From positions 3,207,890-3,271,889 of the forward strand of contig NZ_AP019797.1 in NCBI RefSeq assembly GCF_009936275.1: a stretch of DNA of 64,000 nt, in the 5' to 3' direction. The notes under the pieces were generated by a model. The model made no database searches, was not told the origin of the DNA, and saw only the letters and a list, made by a program, of their open reading frames with translations. The DNA is from Rhodothermus marinus. Its GTDB lineage: Bacteria; Bacteroidota; Rhodothermia; Rhodothermales; Rhodothermaceae. How positions within the stretch are numbered: the stretch's first letter is position 1; every line of letters begins with the position of its first letter. Shown piece by piece: positions 36,022 through 45,005 of the stretch. The translations under genes and the position numbers were made by a program.

Positions 36022-36391
36022 CGCTTTCCTCCAGTTTTTCGATCAGCCGTTGCAGTTCGGCCAGCTCCTCCGGGCCGAGCGACTCCTGGCGCACAAGCGT
36101 CTGCACCAGCTCCAGCGGCGAGCCGAACACCTTGTCCACCAGCCGCTTCAGCAGATCCGACTTGAATTCCTCCGGCGGCACCGCCGGCCGGTACACGTAC
36201 ATGCGCCCCTGCTTGCGAAAAGTCAGATAACCCTTGTCGGCCAGGTTGCGCATGACGGTCATCACCGTCGTGTAGGCACGGTCGCCGCCCAGGCGGGCGT
36301 GCACGTCGGCCACCGACGCCTCGCCCAGCTCCCAGACGACCTGCAGGATCTCCATTTCCGTTTCGCCAAACGGCACCAGTGCACGACGCAT
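36008..36391 (-). CDS. BlaI/MecI/CopY family transcriptional repressor
   Basis: A 127-residue winged-helix repressor: FGETEMEILQVVWELGEASV, VHARLGGDRAYTTVMTVMRNLADKG and YLTFRKQGRMYVYRP are the family's DNA-binding blocks; the C-terminal helices mediate dimerisation and are the cleavage target of BlaR1. It has a strong ribosome site (GGAGG seven bases before the ATG) and overlaps the M56 gene, so the pair forms a self-regulated unit. Confidence 0.93.
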   Translation of the reverse strand: MRRALVPFGETEMEILQVVWELGEASVADVHARLGGDRAYTTVMTVMRNLADKGYLTFRKQGRMYVYRPAVPPEEFKSDLLKRLVDKVFGSPLELVQTLVRQESLGPEELAELQRLIEKLEESDDAA

Positions 36392-36432
36392 AGCACAACC
36401 TCCGGATTTTTCAATGTCAAGTTACGCTTTTA

Positions 36433-36461
36433 ATCGTACTAAAATGATCGTAAAAAGTCAA
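36433..36461 (-). promoter_or_regulatory. promoter/operator of the blaI-M56 operon
   Basis: On the minus strand TTGACT (36456-36461) and TACGAT (36433-36438) are separated by exactly 17 bases, a good -35/-10 pair. A direct repeat of TACGAT occurs at 36447-36452 inside the spacer, and GCGTAAC follows downstream, so a repressor site overlapping the promoter is likely. It lies in the 158-base region shared with the divergent esterase operon. Confidence 0.55.
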
Positions 36462-36549
36462 GTCCTTCCTGCAATTTTTTTGCGGCATGGGGTTGTGCGG
36501 ACGAGGTCGTGTCTACAGAAGAGAAGCGTTCCGTCATCGAAGCTGTCCG

Positions 36550-37899
36550 ATGCGTACCGGAATTCCTGTCGTCGTCCTGCTGTTCGGGCTGGGCGTTGCC
36601 GCGAACGTCGCGGCCCAGTGCCCGGATACGACCGGGTGGGCGGCCATCGCCCGGGCGAGCCGGGCCGATCATCAGCGCATGCTGGAGCTACTCGGCATCG
36701 ATCGGCTGCGGCCCGGCCCTTCGCCTCAGGAAGCCAACACCGACGAAGCCAGGGTGCCGCCCTACACCCTGCCCGACCCGCTGGTCACCTTCGACGGTCG
36801 GCGTATCACCACGCCCCGGGAATGGTGGGAGGTGCGTCGCCCGGAGATCGTCGCGGCGTTCGACCGGGAGGTCTACGGCCGCGTGCCGCCCGACGTGCCT
36901 TCGGTACGCTGGGAAGTGGTCAGCACCACCCGCACGGTGCAGGATTCGATCCCGGTCGTCGTCAAAAAGCTGGTGGGCCATGTGGACAACAGCGCCTACC
37001 CGGCCATCGAGGTACACATCGACATGACGCTGGTCACACCGGCCGAGGCCGACGGGCCGGTGCCGGTGATCCTGCATTTCAGCTTTGTCTGGCCGGAGTG
37101 CATGCGGCCGCCCGCCCCACCTCCCGGTCAGCGCACCTGGCAACAGCAGGTGCTGGCGCGGGGCTGGGGCTATGCCGAGCTGTACCCGACCAGTTACCAG
37201 GCCGACCACGGCGCGGGGCTGACCGCGGGGATCATCGGACTTACGAATCGGGGGCGGCCGCGCCGTCCCGACGACTGGGGCGTGCTGCGCGCCTGGGCCT
37301 GGGGTGCCAGCCGGGCGCTGGATTACTTCGAGACCGACCCCACCGTCGATGCCCGGCGCGTGGGCATTGCGGGGCTTTCGCGTTTTGGCAAGGCGGCGCT
37401 CGTGGCCATGGCCTACGATCAGCGGTTTGCGATCGGCCTGATCGGCTCATCGGGCGCCGGTGGCGCCAAGCTGCTCCGCCGCGTCTTCGGCGAGCAGGTG
37501 GAAAATCTGGCCTCGCCCGCCGAGTATCACTGGTTCGCCGGCAACTTTCTCAAATACGCCGGTCCGCTGACGCCCGACGACCTGCCCGTCGATGCACACC
37601 TGTTGATCGCGCTGGTGGCGCCGCGCCCTCTGTTCATCGGGGCCGGCCATCCCGAAGTCGAAGGGCACTGGGTGGACGCCCGGAGCACGTTTCTGGCCGC
37701 CGTCCATGCCGAGCCGGTATATCGACTGCTGGGGAAAGTCGGCCTGGGAACCGACGTCATGCCGCCCGTTGGCGAGCTGCTGGCCCGAGGCGAGATCGCC
37801 TTCCGCATGCATGAGGACGGTCACACGAACGGCCCCAACTGGCCCTATTTTCTGGAGTTCGCCAGCCGTTACTTTGAACCGGATCGAAACGGCCAATGA
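36550..37899 (+). CDS. Glucuronoyl esterase (carbohydrate esterase family 15-like)
   Basis: A 449-residue secreted esterase expected to split the ester bond between 4-O-methyl-glucuronoyl groups of xylan and lignin. A signal peptide (TGIPVVVLLFGLGVAANVAAQ) is followed by the alpha/beta-hydrolase core. The nucleophile S277 lies in the CE15 motif GLSRFGKAAL; HEDGHTNGPNWPYFLEFA holds the catalytic His near the C-terminus. FDREVYGRVPPDVP is another family block. The start at 36550 gives the signal peptide directly. Its stop overlaps the next gene by four bases. Confidence 0.88.
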   Translation: MRTGIPVVVLLFGLGVAANVAAQCPDTTGWAAIARASRADHQRMLELLGIDRLRPGPSPQEANTDEARVPPYTLPDPLVTFDGRRITTPREWWEVRRPEIVAAFDREVYGRVPPDVPSVRWEVVSTTRTVQDSIPVVVKKLVGHVDNSAYPAIEVHIDMTLVTPAEADGPVPVILHFSFVWPECMRPPAPPPGQRTWQQQVLARGWGYAELYPTSYQADHGAGLTAGIIGLTNRGRPRRPDDWGVLRAWAWGASRALDYFETDPTVDARRVGIAGLSRFGKAALVAMAYDQRFAIGLIGSSGAGGAKLLRRVFGEQVENLASPAEYHWFAGNFLKYAGPLTPDDLPVDAHLLIALVAPRPLFIGAGHPEVEGHWVDARSTFLAAVHAEPVYRLLGKVGLGTDVMPPVGELLARGEIAFRMHEDGHTNGPNWPYFLEFASRYFEPDRNGQ

Positions 37900-39125
37900 A
37901 ATTGCTACGTCTTGCCGCCGTCGTCTGCGTGCTGCTTGCGGGCTGTCGCTCCGGCAATTCGCCCGATGCGTCTGCGCCGGAGGAGGTCTGGGTGGGCACC
38001 TGGGCCACGGCACCCCAGCTTGTGGAACCGCACAACATGCCGCCTCCGCCCGGACTGGCCGGCAACACGTTGCGCCAGATCGTGCACGTCTCGCTGGGGG
38101 GCGATCGCCTGCGCGTGCGCTTTTCCAACGAATACGGTAAGACGCCGATGGTACTGCAGGCGGTGCATCTGGCCGACGCCCGGGAAGGAAGCGCCATCGA
38201 TCCGGCCACCGACCGGGCCCTTACCTTCGGCGGGCACCCTTCGGTGACCATCCCGCCGGGCGCGACCGTTACATCCGATCCGTTCGACTATTCGCTGCGG
38301 CCGCTGTCGAACGTGGCGATCACCATTTACTTTGGCGAGGTGCCGGCCGATCTCACCGGGCATCCCGGCTCACGCACGACGTCCTATCTGCAGGAGGGCA
38401 ACGCCGTCGATGCCCCGGAAATGCCCGAGGCGGTTACGTTCGAGCGCTGGTACGTGATCAACGGGATCGATGTGGTGGCCCCGGAGGCCGCCGTGGTGGT
38501 CACGCTCGGCAACTCGATCACCGACGGGCGTGGTTCGGGAACGAACAAGCAGAACCGCTGGCCGGACGAACTGGCCCGGCGGCTGCAGGCCGATCCACGT
38601 ACCCGGCACGTGGGCGTCGTGAACATGGGGATCGGCGGCAACTGTGTGGTCCGGCAATGCCTGGGCCCATCTGCACGCGAACGCTTTGCACGGGACGTGC
38701 TCCATCAGCCGGGCGCGCGCTGGGTGATCGTTTTCGAGGGCATCAACGACATCGGCGGCGCCGAAGGCGGCCTGGAAGGAGCGCTGGCCATGGCCGATTC
38801 GCTCATCGCTGCCTATCGCTGGATGATCGATCAGGCGCATGCCCGTGGCCTTCGTATCTACGGGGCCACGCTACTCCCCTTCGAAGGTGCCTTTTACTAC
38901 ACGCCCGAACGTGAACAGGCCCGCCAGCGCGTGAACGAATGGATCCGCACCAGCGGGGCGTTCGATGCGGTAATCGATCTGGACGCGGCGCTGCGCGATC
39001 CGTCGAATCCCGCCCGCCTGCATCCCGACTGGGACACCGGCGACCATCTGCATCCCAACGAGGCCGGTCATCGCCGCATCGCCGAAGCTATCGACCTGAC
39101 GCTGTTCGTGGACGACGCCCCCTGA
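37896..39125 (+). CDS. SGNH/GDSL family hydrolase lipoprotein
   Basis: A 409-residue lipoprotein with signal sequence LLRLAAVVCVLLAGC. An N-terminal beta-sandwich-like domain (about 30-195) precedes the SGNH catalytic domain: S207 in TLGNSITDGRG (block I), GGNCV (block II), GINDIGG (block III) and the Asp/His pair in DWDTGDHLHPNEAGH (block V). Family members deacetylate xylan or rhamnogalacturonan. ATGA overlap with the glucuronoyl-esterase gene implies coupled translation, so the pair probably debranches hemicellulose outside the cell. Confidence 0.85.
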   Translation: MKLLRLAAVVCVLLAGCRSGNSPDASAPEEVWVGTWATAPQLVEPHNMPPPPGLAGNTLRQIVHVSLGGDRLRVRFSNEYGKTPMVLQAVHLADAREGSAIDPATDRALTFGGHPSVTIPPGATVTSDPFDYSLRPLSNVAITIYFGEVPADLTGHPGSRTTSYLQEGNAVDAPEMPEAVTFERWYVINGIDVVAPEAAVVVTLGNSITDGRGSGTNKQNRWPDELARRLQADPRTRHVGVVNMGIGGNCVVRQCLGPSARERFARDVLHQPGARWVIVFEGINDIGGAEGGLEGALAMADSLIAAYRWMIDQAHARGLRIYGATLLPFEGAFYYTPEREQARQRVNEWIRTSGAFDAVIDLDAALRDPSNPARLHPDWDTGDHLHPNEAGHRRIAEAIDLTLFVDDAP

Positions 39126-39180
39126 AATGGCCGGCCCGGCACCTGCACATGGGCGATTCGCTTTTGCCGGCGAGCGTGCG

Positions 39181-39188
39181 TATTTTTG
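39181..39188 (+). promoter_or_regulatory. putative -7 element for the TRAP binding-protein gene
   Basis: TATTTTTG matches TAnnTTTG and lies 40 bases before the start codon. The -33 region is weak (no TTG at 19-21 bases upstream). Confidence 0.3.
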
Positions 39189-39227
39189 GGAAGCTTCCGG
39201 AAAGACGATCCAACCGAAAGATACGCG

Positions 39228-40349
39228 ATGGAACGTCGGCGCTTTCTGAAAAAGGCCGCGCTGGGTGCGGCGGCCACGGCCGTGCTGGCAGGCTGCGGTA
39301 ATCGGCAGACAGACGAAGGCGGCGCGCCCGCCGTGCAGACGCTGCCCCGTCTGCGCTGGCGGCTGGCCTCGAGCTTTCCACGCGGGCTCGACACGATCTA
39401 TGGCGCGGCCGAGGTGCTGGCCGAACGCGTACGTGCGCTGACCGACGGCCGCTTCGAGATCCGCGTCTACCCGGCCGGCGAGCTGGTGCCGGGCCTGCAG
39501 GTGCTCGACGCCGTGCAGAACGGCACGGTCCCGATCGGCCACACGGCCAGCTACTACTTCATCGGCAAGCATCCGGCGCTGGCCTTCGACTGTACGGTAC
39601 CCTTCGGGCTGACGGCCCGTCAGTACAATGCCTGGCTGCTCGAAGGCGGCGGTCTGGACCTGTTGCGTGAGCTGTTCGCCGAGTTCAACATCGTGAACCT
39701 GCCCGGCGGCAACACGGGCGCCCAGATGGGCGGCTGGTTCCGGCGCGAGATCAACAATCTGCGCGACCTGCGCGGCCTGAAAATGCGCATTCCGGGCATG
39801 GGCGGTCGGGTCATGAGTGAAATGGGCGTGACCGTGCAGGTGCTGGCCGGCGGCGAGATCTACCCGGCGCTGGAACGCGGCGCCATCGACGCGGCCGAGT
39901 GGGCCGGTCCCTATGACGACGAGAAGCTGGGCTTTTATCAGATCGCACCCTACTACTACTATCCGGGCTGGTGGGAGCCCGGTCCGGCACTGACCTTCTA
40001 CGTGAACCGCCGCGAGTGGGAGCGGCTGCCTTCGTTCTACCGGGAGGTGCTCTGGACGGCTGCGCTGGAGGCCAGCCAGACCATGGTGGCCCGCTACGAT
40101 GCCCGTAACCCGGCAGCCCTGCAACGCCTGCTGCAGGCCGGCGTGCAGCTCCGGCGCTTTCCGGACGACGTGCTGCGCGAAGCCGCCCGCATCACCGAAG
40201 AACTGCTCGGACAGGAGCAGGACCCGCTCTACCGTAAGATCTACGAAGCCTACCGCAGGTGGCGGGCGCAGAGCTATCGCTGGTTCGGCACCACAGAGCT
40301 GGCCTACGCGCAGTTTGCCTTCCAGCTACCCTCCTTCCTCGAAACCTGA
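39228..40349 (+). CDS. TRAP transporter substrate-binding protein (DctP/TakP type)
   Basis: Periplasmic or lipid-anchored solute receptor of 373 residues. The N-terminus carries a Tat-type RRRFLKK and a lipobox (AVLAGC). Mature hallmarks are WRLASSFPRGLDTIYGAAE, LRGLKMRIPGMGGRVMSEMG and YPALERGAIDAAEWAGPYDD, the signature of the TakP/lactate-binding branch. The arginine in KMRIPG binds the substrate carboxylate. Probable ligand: a 2-oxo acid or lactate. Its membrane partners lie 1.7 kb downstream in the opposite direction. Confidence 0.9.
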   Translation: MERRRFLKKAALGAAATAVLAGCGNRQTDEGGAPAVQTLPRLRWRLASSFPRGLDTIYGAAEVLAERVRALTDGRFEIRVYPAGELVPGLQVLDAVQNGTVPIGHTASYYFIGKHPALAFDCTVPFGLTARQYNAWLLEGGGLDLLRELFAEFNIVNLPGGNTGAQMGGWFRREINNLRDLRGLKMRIPGMGGRVMSEMGVTVQVLAGGEIYPALERGAIDAAEWAGPYDDEKLGFYQIAPYYYYPGWWEPGPALTFYVNRREWERLPSFYREVLWTAALEASQTMVARYDARNPAALQRLLQAGVQLRRFPDDVLREAARITEELLGQEQDPLYRKIYEAYRRWRAQSYRWFGTTELAYAQFAFQLPSFLET

Positions 40350-40352
40350 GCC

Positions 40353-40928
40353 ATGCCCCACCGCGTCTGCGTCTACTGCGCCGCCAGCCAGCGGGTGGAT
40401 GAGCACTACCGAAAGCTGGCCGAACAGGTGGGCGCGCGGCTGGCACAGGCCGGCTACGAGCTGGTCTACGGCGGTGGCGATGTGGGACTCATGGGCGCGC
40501 TGGCCCGTAGCGTCCACCGGCACGGCGGACGCGTCGTGGGCGTCATCCCCGAAGCGCTCCAGGAGCGCGAGGGCATCGCCTACGAACTGGCCGACGCGCT
40601 CATCGTCACGCAGACGCTTCAGGAACGCAAGGCCGTCATGTTCACGCGGGCCGACGCCTTTCTGGTGCTGCCCGGTGGCTTCGGCACGCTCGAAGAGTTT
40701 ATGGAAGTGCTGACGCTGCGCCAGCTCGGCTACCACCACAAACCCATCGTGCTGCTGAACTACAGGGGATTCTTCGATTTGCTCCTGCGCTTTTTCGAAC
40801 GGCTACGCCGCGAACGCTTCGTGCCGGACCACTGGCCGTTCGCCGTCGCCTCGGACGTGGACGAAGCCTTCGCCCTGCTGGAACGTGCCCTGGCACCTAC
40901 CGATTCCTCCCATGCCGACCGTCCCTGA
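40353..40928 (+). CDS. LOG family protein (TIGR00730)
   Basis: A 191-residue protein of the Lonely-Guy family with the signature motif LPGGFGTLEEFME (PGGxGTxxE) and an N-terminal Rossmann fold (VYCAAS, then YGGGDVGLMGALA). Family members are cytokinin-riboside phosphoribohydrolases or nucleotide-binding proteins in bacteria. Begins three bases after the TRAP binding-protein gene and overlaps the following DinB gene by 17 bases, indicating one operon. Confidence 0.9.
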   Translation: MPHRVCVYCAASQRVDEHYRKLAEQVGARLAQAGYELVYGGGDVGLMGALARSVHRHGGRVVGVIPEALQEREGIAYELADALIVTQTLQERKAVMFTRADAFLVLPGGFGTLEEFMEVLTLRQLGYHHKPIVLLNYRGFFDLLLRFFERLRRERFVPDHWPFAVASDVDEAFALLERALAPTDSSHADRP

Positions 40929-41433
40929 AACCGAACTGGCCCTGCTTCGCACCTGCTACGAGACGCTCGCGACCCTGCTCGACCGCGAAGGCGCGCGCTT
41001 CTTCGAAAAGCTACCGGGCTCCGACTGGACGCCCGCGCAGCATGCCTGGCACGTGGCCGTGGCCAACGGAATGATGTTCAAGGGCATTCGCCTGCTCTGT
41101 GAGGGACGCCACCCGCAGGCCAGACCGGAAGGTGCACCCAACGAGATCGGCCGCCACGTGCTGGCTACCGGCCGGATGCCGCGCGGCCGCGCCCGTGCTC
41201 CCGAAGCGGTGCGTCCCCCCGACACGCTCGACATCACCACACTCCGCGAAGCCCTGCAGCGCAGCCATCAGGGCCTCGAGGCGCTGGCACCGCTGCTTCC
41301 GCGCCTGTCCGCCGTGGTCGAGCGGGCACCCCATCCGTTTCTGGGGTGGCTCAATGCGACGGAGTGGCTGCAGGTTGCCCGCATCCACACGATGCACCAC
41401 CTGCATATCATCGATGAACTCCTGGGAGCCTGA
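40912..41433 (+). CDS. DinB family protein
   Basis: A 173-residue four-helix-bundle protein. The three metal-binding histidines are seen: first in WTPAQHAWHVAVAN, and two in [13 protein letters not shown]. Family members include bacillithiol S-transferases and maleylpyruvate isomerase-like enzymes; activity unknown here. Start 40912 (MPTVPETEL) overlaps the LOG gene by 17 bases; the gene in turn overlaps the esterase start by 20 bases. Confidence 0.82.
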   Translation: MPTVPETELALLRTCYETLATLLDREGARFFEKLPGSDWTPAQHAWHVAVANGMMFKGIRLLCEGRHPQARPEGAPNEIGRHVLATGRMPRGRARAPEAVRPPDTLDITTLREALQRSHQGLEALAPLLPRLSAVVERAPHPFLGWLNATEWLQVARIHTMHHLHIIDELLGA

Positions 41434-42070
41434 GGCGCATCATCTGTCCGTCACCCGTACGGCCCGGTACTACACGCTGGGGCGCCCGGGCCCGTCGGTG
41501 CAGACCTGCTGGTTCGTGCTGCACGGCTACGGGCAACTGGCCGGCTCGTTTCTGGAAGCTTTTCGTCCGCTGGCCGACGCCTCACACCTGTTCGTGGCAC
41601 CGGAGGCGCTGTCTCGTTTCTACCTGGAAGGCTTCTCGGGTTCGGTAGGAGCCTCATGGATGACCCGCGAGGATCGCACGGCGGAAATCGCCGACTACGT
41701 CGCCTATCTGGACGCCCTGCATGCCCGCCTGCAGGCGCAGCTACCGAATGCAGCGCTGCATGTACTGGGCTTCTCGCAGGGTGCGGCCACGGCCTGCCGC
41801 TGGCTCGCGCTCGGACGTGCCCGCGCCCGACGCCTGATCCTATGGGCCGGCGACGTACCCGAAGACCTGCCGGCCGAAGCGACCCGCCGCCTGCCCACGC
41901 CTGAGCTGGTCTTCAGCACCCGCGACCGGCTGATCGACGCGGCGCGCCGCCAGCAACTCGTGGCGCGCCTGACCCGACTGGGCCTGCACCCCGTCGTGCA
42001 CCTGTTCGACGGTGGCCACCGCCTGCACGAACCGCTGCTGCGCGAGCTGCTCAGCGCACGGCCCAGTTGA
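41414..42070 (+). CDS. Phospholipase/carboxylesterase family alpha/beta hydrolase
   Basis: A 218-residue alpha/beta hydrolase: [11 protein letters not shown] (oxyanion hole), nucleophile serine in [13 protein letters not shown], Asp in STRDRLID and His in DGGHRLHEP. The cytosolic carboxylesterase branch acts on short acyl esters. Starts inside the DinB gene (20-base overlap) and its 3' end overlaps the convergent TRAP permease by 20 bases. Confidence 0.83.
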   Translation: MNSWEPEAHHLSVTRTARYYTLGRPGPSVQTCWFVLHGYGQLAGSFLEAFRPLADASHLFVAPEALSRFYLEGFSGSVGASWMTREDRTAEIADYVAYLDALHARLQAQLPNAALHVLGFSQGAATACRWLALGRARARRLILWAGDVPEDLPAEATRRLPTPELVFSTRDRLIDAARRQQLVARLTRLGLHPVVHLFDGGHRLHEPLLRELLSARPS

Positions 42071-43373
42071 CCATTTCCGGAAACAGAATGATCAGCAGCA
42101 GGCCGACGAGCTGAATCAGAATGAAGGGCACGGCGCCCCGGTAGATCTGGGCGGTGGTCAGCTCGGGCGGCGCCACACCCCGCAGGTAGAACAGCGCAAA
42201 CCCGAAGGGCGGCGTCAGAAACGAGGTCTGCAGGTTCATGCCCACCATCACCCCGAACCAGACCAGGTCGATCCCAAGCGCCCGGGCGGCCGGCACCAGC
42301 AGCGGCAGGATGATGAAGGCGATCTCGAAAAAGTCGATAAAGAAGCCCAGAATGAAAATGGCCAGGTTGGCAACCACCAGAAAGCCGACGATGCCGCCAG
42401 GCAGGTTCGTCAGCAGTTCCTCGATCCAGATGTCGCCGTAAAGGCCGTAGAAGACCAGCGAGAAGGCCGTCGAGCCGATCAGCAGAAAGACCACCATGGT
42501 GGTCAGGCGGGCGGTTTCGTCCATCGACGCCCGCAGTGCCTCGAACGAGAGCCGCCGGTTCAGCAGCGCCAGCACCATGGCACCGACGGCCCCCAGCGCG
42601 CCGGCCTCGGTGGGCGTGGCGATTCCGGCAAAGATGCTCCCCAGCACGAGCAGGATGAGCACCAGCGGCGGGAGCATAACGAGCACCACGCGGCGGGCCA
42701 GCTCACGCCCCGGCACGTTCCGGACCGAACGCGGCAGTGCCGGTGCAGCTTTCGGCTTCAGCAGTGCCACACCTGCCGCATAGAGCGCGTAGAGTCCGGC
42801 CAGCGCCAGACCGGGCACGAGCGCGCCCAGAAACAGATCGCCCACCGACACGCCGAGCTGATCGGCCAGCACGACGAGCACCACGCTCGGCGGAATGATC
42901 TGGCCCAGCGTACCCGAGGCGGTGATAATGCCGGCCGCCAGCTCTTTCGAGTAGCCGTAGCGCAGCATGACCGGCAGCGAGATCATGCCCATGGCCACCA
43001 CCGAGGCTCCGACGACGCCCGTGGCAGCGGCCAGCAGTGTGCCCACGAACACGACGGCCAGCGCCAGCCCGCCCCGCAGCGGCCCGAACAGCATCCCGAT
43101 CGTCTGCAGCAGGTCCTCGGCCAGCCGGGATCGCTCCAGCACCGTGCCCATGAAGATGAAAAACGGGACGGCCAGCAGCACGTAGTTCGACATGATCCCG
43201 AAGGCCCGATCGGGCAGCGCAAAAAGCAGGCTCCAGTCGAAGTAGCCCAGCGCCACGCCGATCCCTGCAAAGATCAGCGCCGTACCGCCCAGCGCAAAGG
43301 CCACCGGGTAGCCCGAAAAGATGAGCACCAGGGCCGTGAGAAACATCAACGGAGCCAGCCAGTCGCCGCTCAT
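42051..43373 (-). CDS. TRAP transporter large permease (DctM type)
   Basis: A 440-residue polytopic membrane protein with about twelve hydrophobic segments. Signatures: [69 protein letters not shown] (quoted as [20 protein letters not shown]) and [18 protein letters not shown]. Imports a carboxylate using a sodium gradient with DctQ and the periplasmic binding protein. It overlaps the small-permease gene by four bases. Confidence 0.93.
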   Translation of the reverse strand: MSGDWLAPLMFLTALVLIFSGYPVAFALGGTALIFAGIGVALGYFDWSLLFALPDRAFGIMSNYVLLAVPFFIFMGTVLERSRLAEDLLQTIGMLFGPLRGGLALAVVFVGTLLAAATGVVGASVVAMGMISLPVMLRYGYSKELAAGIITASGTLGQIIPPSVVLVVLADQLGVSVGDLFLGALVPGLALAGLYALYAAGVALLKPKAAPALPRSVRNVPGRELARRVVLVMLPPLVLILLVLGSIFAGIATPTEAGALGAVGAMVLALLNRRLSFEALRASMDETARLTTMVVFLLIGSTAFSLVFYGLYGDIWIEELLTNLPGGIVGFLVVANLAIFILGFFIDFFEIAFIILPLLVPAARALGIDLVWFGVMVGMNLQTSFLTPPFGFALFYLRGVAPPELTTAQIYRGAVPFILIQLVGLLLIILFPEMVNWAVR

Positions 43374-43924
43374 ACTTTTCCGAGGCCGTCCTGACGGGTT
43401 TCAGCTTCCAGTTGACGCAACCGGGCAATCTGGTGGATCAGCATCGAGACGCCCTGCAGCGCCAGCAGCACGAAGGCGACCGGTAGCATTGCCTTCAGCG
43501 GATAGCGGGGCAGGCCGCCCGGATCCGGCGACATCTCTTTCACCGTCCACGAATTGACCACCCAGCCCCACGACACCCAGAGCACCAGCCCGCAGAAAGG
43601 CAGCAGGAAAAGCACCGTGCCCAGCAGGTTGATCCAGGCGCGGGCCCGGGGCGAAAGGCGGCCGTAGAACACGTCCACGCGCACGTGCGCGTCCCGCTGC
43701 AACGCGTAGGCGGCTCCCAGCAGAAACACCAGGCTGAACAGGTACCACTGCAGCTCAATGTAGAAGTTCGAACTCAGCCCGATCCCGGTATAGCGGTCCA
43801 GATAGCGCACCACGGCATTGTAGGCGCCTACCAGCACCATGAGCAGCACCAGCCAGTAGACCAGCCGGCCCACCCACAGGTTGAGCCGATCGATGGCCCG
43901 CGCCAGTTTCAGCCAGTGTTCCAT
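43370..43924 (-). CDS. TRAP transporter small permease (DctQ type)
   Basis: A 184-residue protein with four hydrophobic segments ([60 protein letters not shown] and [20 protein letters not shown]). The [19 protein letters not shown] segment is the DctQ hallmark. The start at 43924 ([12 protein letters not shown]) fits the first amphipathic helix. Co-transcribed with DctM (4-base overlap). Confidence 0.9.
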   Translation of the reverse strand: MEHWLKLARAIDRLNLWVGRLVYWLVLLMVLVGAYNAVVRYLDRYTGIGLSSNFYIELQWYLFSLVFLLGAAYALQRDAHVRVDVFYGRLSPRARAWINLLGTVLFLLPFCGLVLWVSWGWVVNSWTVKEMSPDPGGLPRYPLKAMLPVAFVLLALQGVSMLIHQIARLRQLEAETRQDGLGKV

Positions 43925-43998
43925 GGACGGATGCGGCTTACCGCATGTCGTGCCCGGAGCATAACGGATTTCCACCAGATTTGCAAGGCGGTGGATGC

Positions 43999-44026
43999 AA
44001 AAAAGCCCCTGCAACGGTGCAGGGGC
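43999..44026 (-). terminator. terminator downstream of the ferredoxin gene
   Basis: A 9-base perfect stem (44018-44026 with 44005-44013) and 4-base loop followed on the minus strand by six T residues. It separates the ferredoxin from the TRAP permease genes. Confidence 0.85.
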
Positions 44027-44048
44027 CTGTTGGTGCCTTTTCCAGAAG

Positions 44049-44405
44049 CTATTGCTGTGCCGGAGCGTCCCAGGTCAGGATGTCCTTTTCCGACTTAGGC
44101 CGGTTGCGCCACTCCTCGGCATCGGGCAGCGGTCCCTTCTTCTCGGTAATGTTGTAGCCCATGGCCTTCCACTGCTCGGCCAGGTACCGATTCCACTCAA
44201 TGTAGTGCTGCCACTCCTCCGGCACCTCGTCGTCCGGATAAATGGCCTCGACCGGACAGGTCGGCACGCAGGCGTTACAGTCGATGCACTCGTCCGGATG
44301 AATCGCCAGAAAGTTCGGCCCTTCGTAGAAGCAATCGACCGGGCAGACTTCGACGCAGTCGGTGTACTTGCAGTTGATGCAGGGCTCGCAGACAACGTAC
44401 GGCAT
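44049..44405 (-). CDS. fdxA: Seven-iron ferredoxin (FdxA type)
   Basis: A 118-residue ferredoxin close to the Azotobacter FdI type. The N-terminal [19 protein letters not shown] carries the 3Fe-4S/4Fe-4S cysteine pattern and is followed by [15 protein letters not shown] and [15 protein letters not shown]. The C-terminal extension ([17 protein letters not shown]) is normal for the family. A soluble low-potential electron carrier; partner not identified. Expressed from a single-gene unit with its own terminator. Confidence 0.93.
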   Translation of the reverse strand: MPYVVCEPCINCKYTDCVEVCPVDCFYEGPNFLAIHPDECIDCNACVPTCPVEAIYPDDEVPEEWQHYIEWNRYLAEQWKAMGYNITEKKGPLPDAEEWRNRPKSEKDILTWDAPAQQ

Positions 44406-44580
44406 GACGACCAGCGTTCGGGGTTAACGGATCCGATCAGAATATACGGTGTACAGGGTTGCGTATGCTAACGATTTTTGCAGGCAAACGACTTTCTTTC
44501 GACGGCCGGGGTTCCCACTGGCGCAGCGTCCGAAATTTTGTTTAATTGCAGCCGGGCAAACCGTAGTCTGAAAAACCGCC

Positions 44581-45003
44581 ATGAAAGAGACCATTCGCAC
44601 GATAGCGCTCATCGCGCACGACGGCAAGAAGGCCGACATGGTGGCCTTCGCCATGCAGCACCGCGACCTGCTGGCCCGCTTCGAGCTGGTAGGCACCGGC
44701 ACGACCGGCAAACTGCTGGAGGAAAAAGTGGGCCTTCGCGTGCGGCGCTTCCTTTCGGGGCCGCTGGGCGGCGACGTGCAGATTGCCGCGCGCGTTGTGA
44801 CCGGCGACATCCACGCCGTGTTCTTCTTCGTGGACCCGCTCGACAAGCACCCGCATGACCCCGACATTCAGACGCTCATGCGGGCCTGCAACGTGCACAA
44901 CGTACCGCTGGCCACCAACCCGGCCACCGCACACTACATCCTGACCAGCCAGGCGCTGCAGAGCGTCGAAGCCGGTGCGGCCGATGAGTCGTCCGGCACC
45001 TGA
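44581..45003 (+). CDS. mgsA: Methylglyoxal synthase
   Basis: Converts dihydroxyacetone phosphate into methylglyoxal as a phosphate-limited bypass of lower glycolysis. The 140-residue protein has IALIAHDGKKADMV, GTGTTGKLL (phosphate loop), and the catalytic FFFVDPLDKHPHDPDI, followed by CNVHNVPLATNPATA. The stop codon is two bases from the convergent ruvB stop. Confidence 0.94.
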   Translation: MKETIRTIALIAHDGKKADMVAFAMQHRDLLARFELVGTGTTGKLLEEKVGLRVRRFLSGPLGGDVQIAARVVTGDIHAVFFFVDPLDKHPHDPDIQTLMRACNVHNVPLATNPATAHYILTSQALQSVEAGAADESSGT

Positions 45004-45005
45004 GT

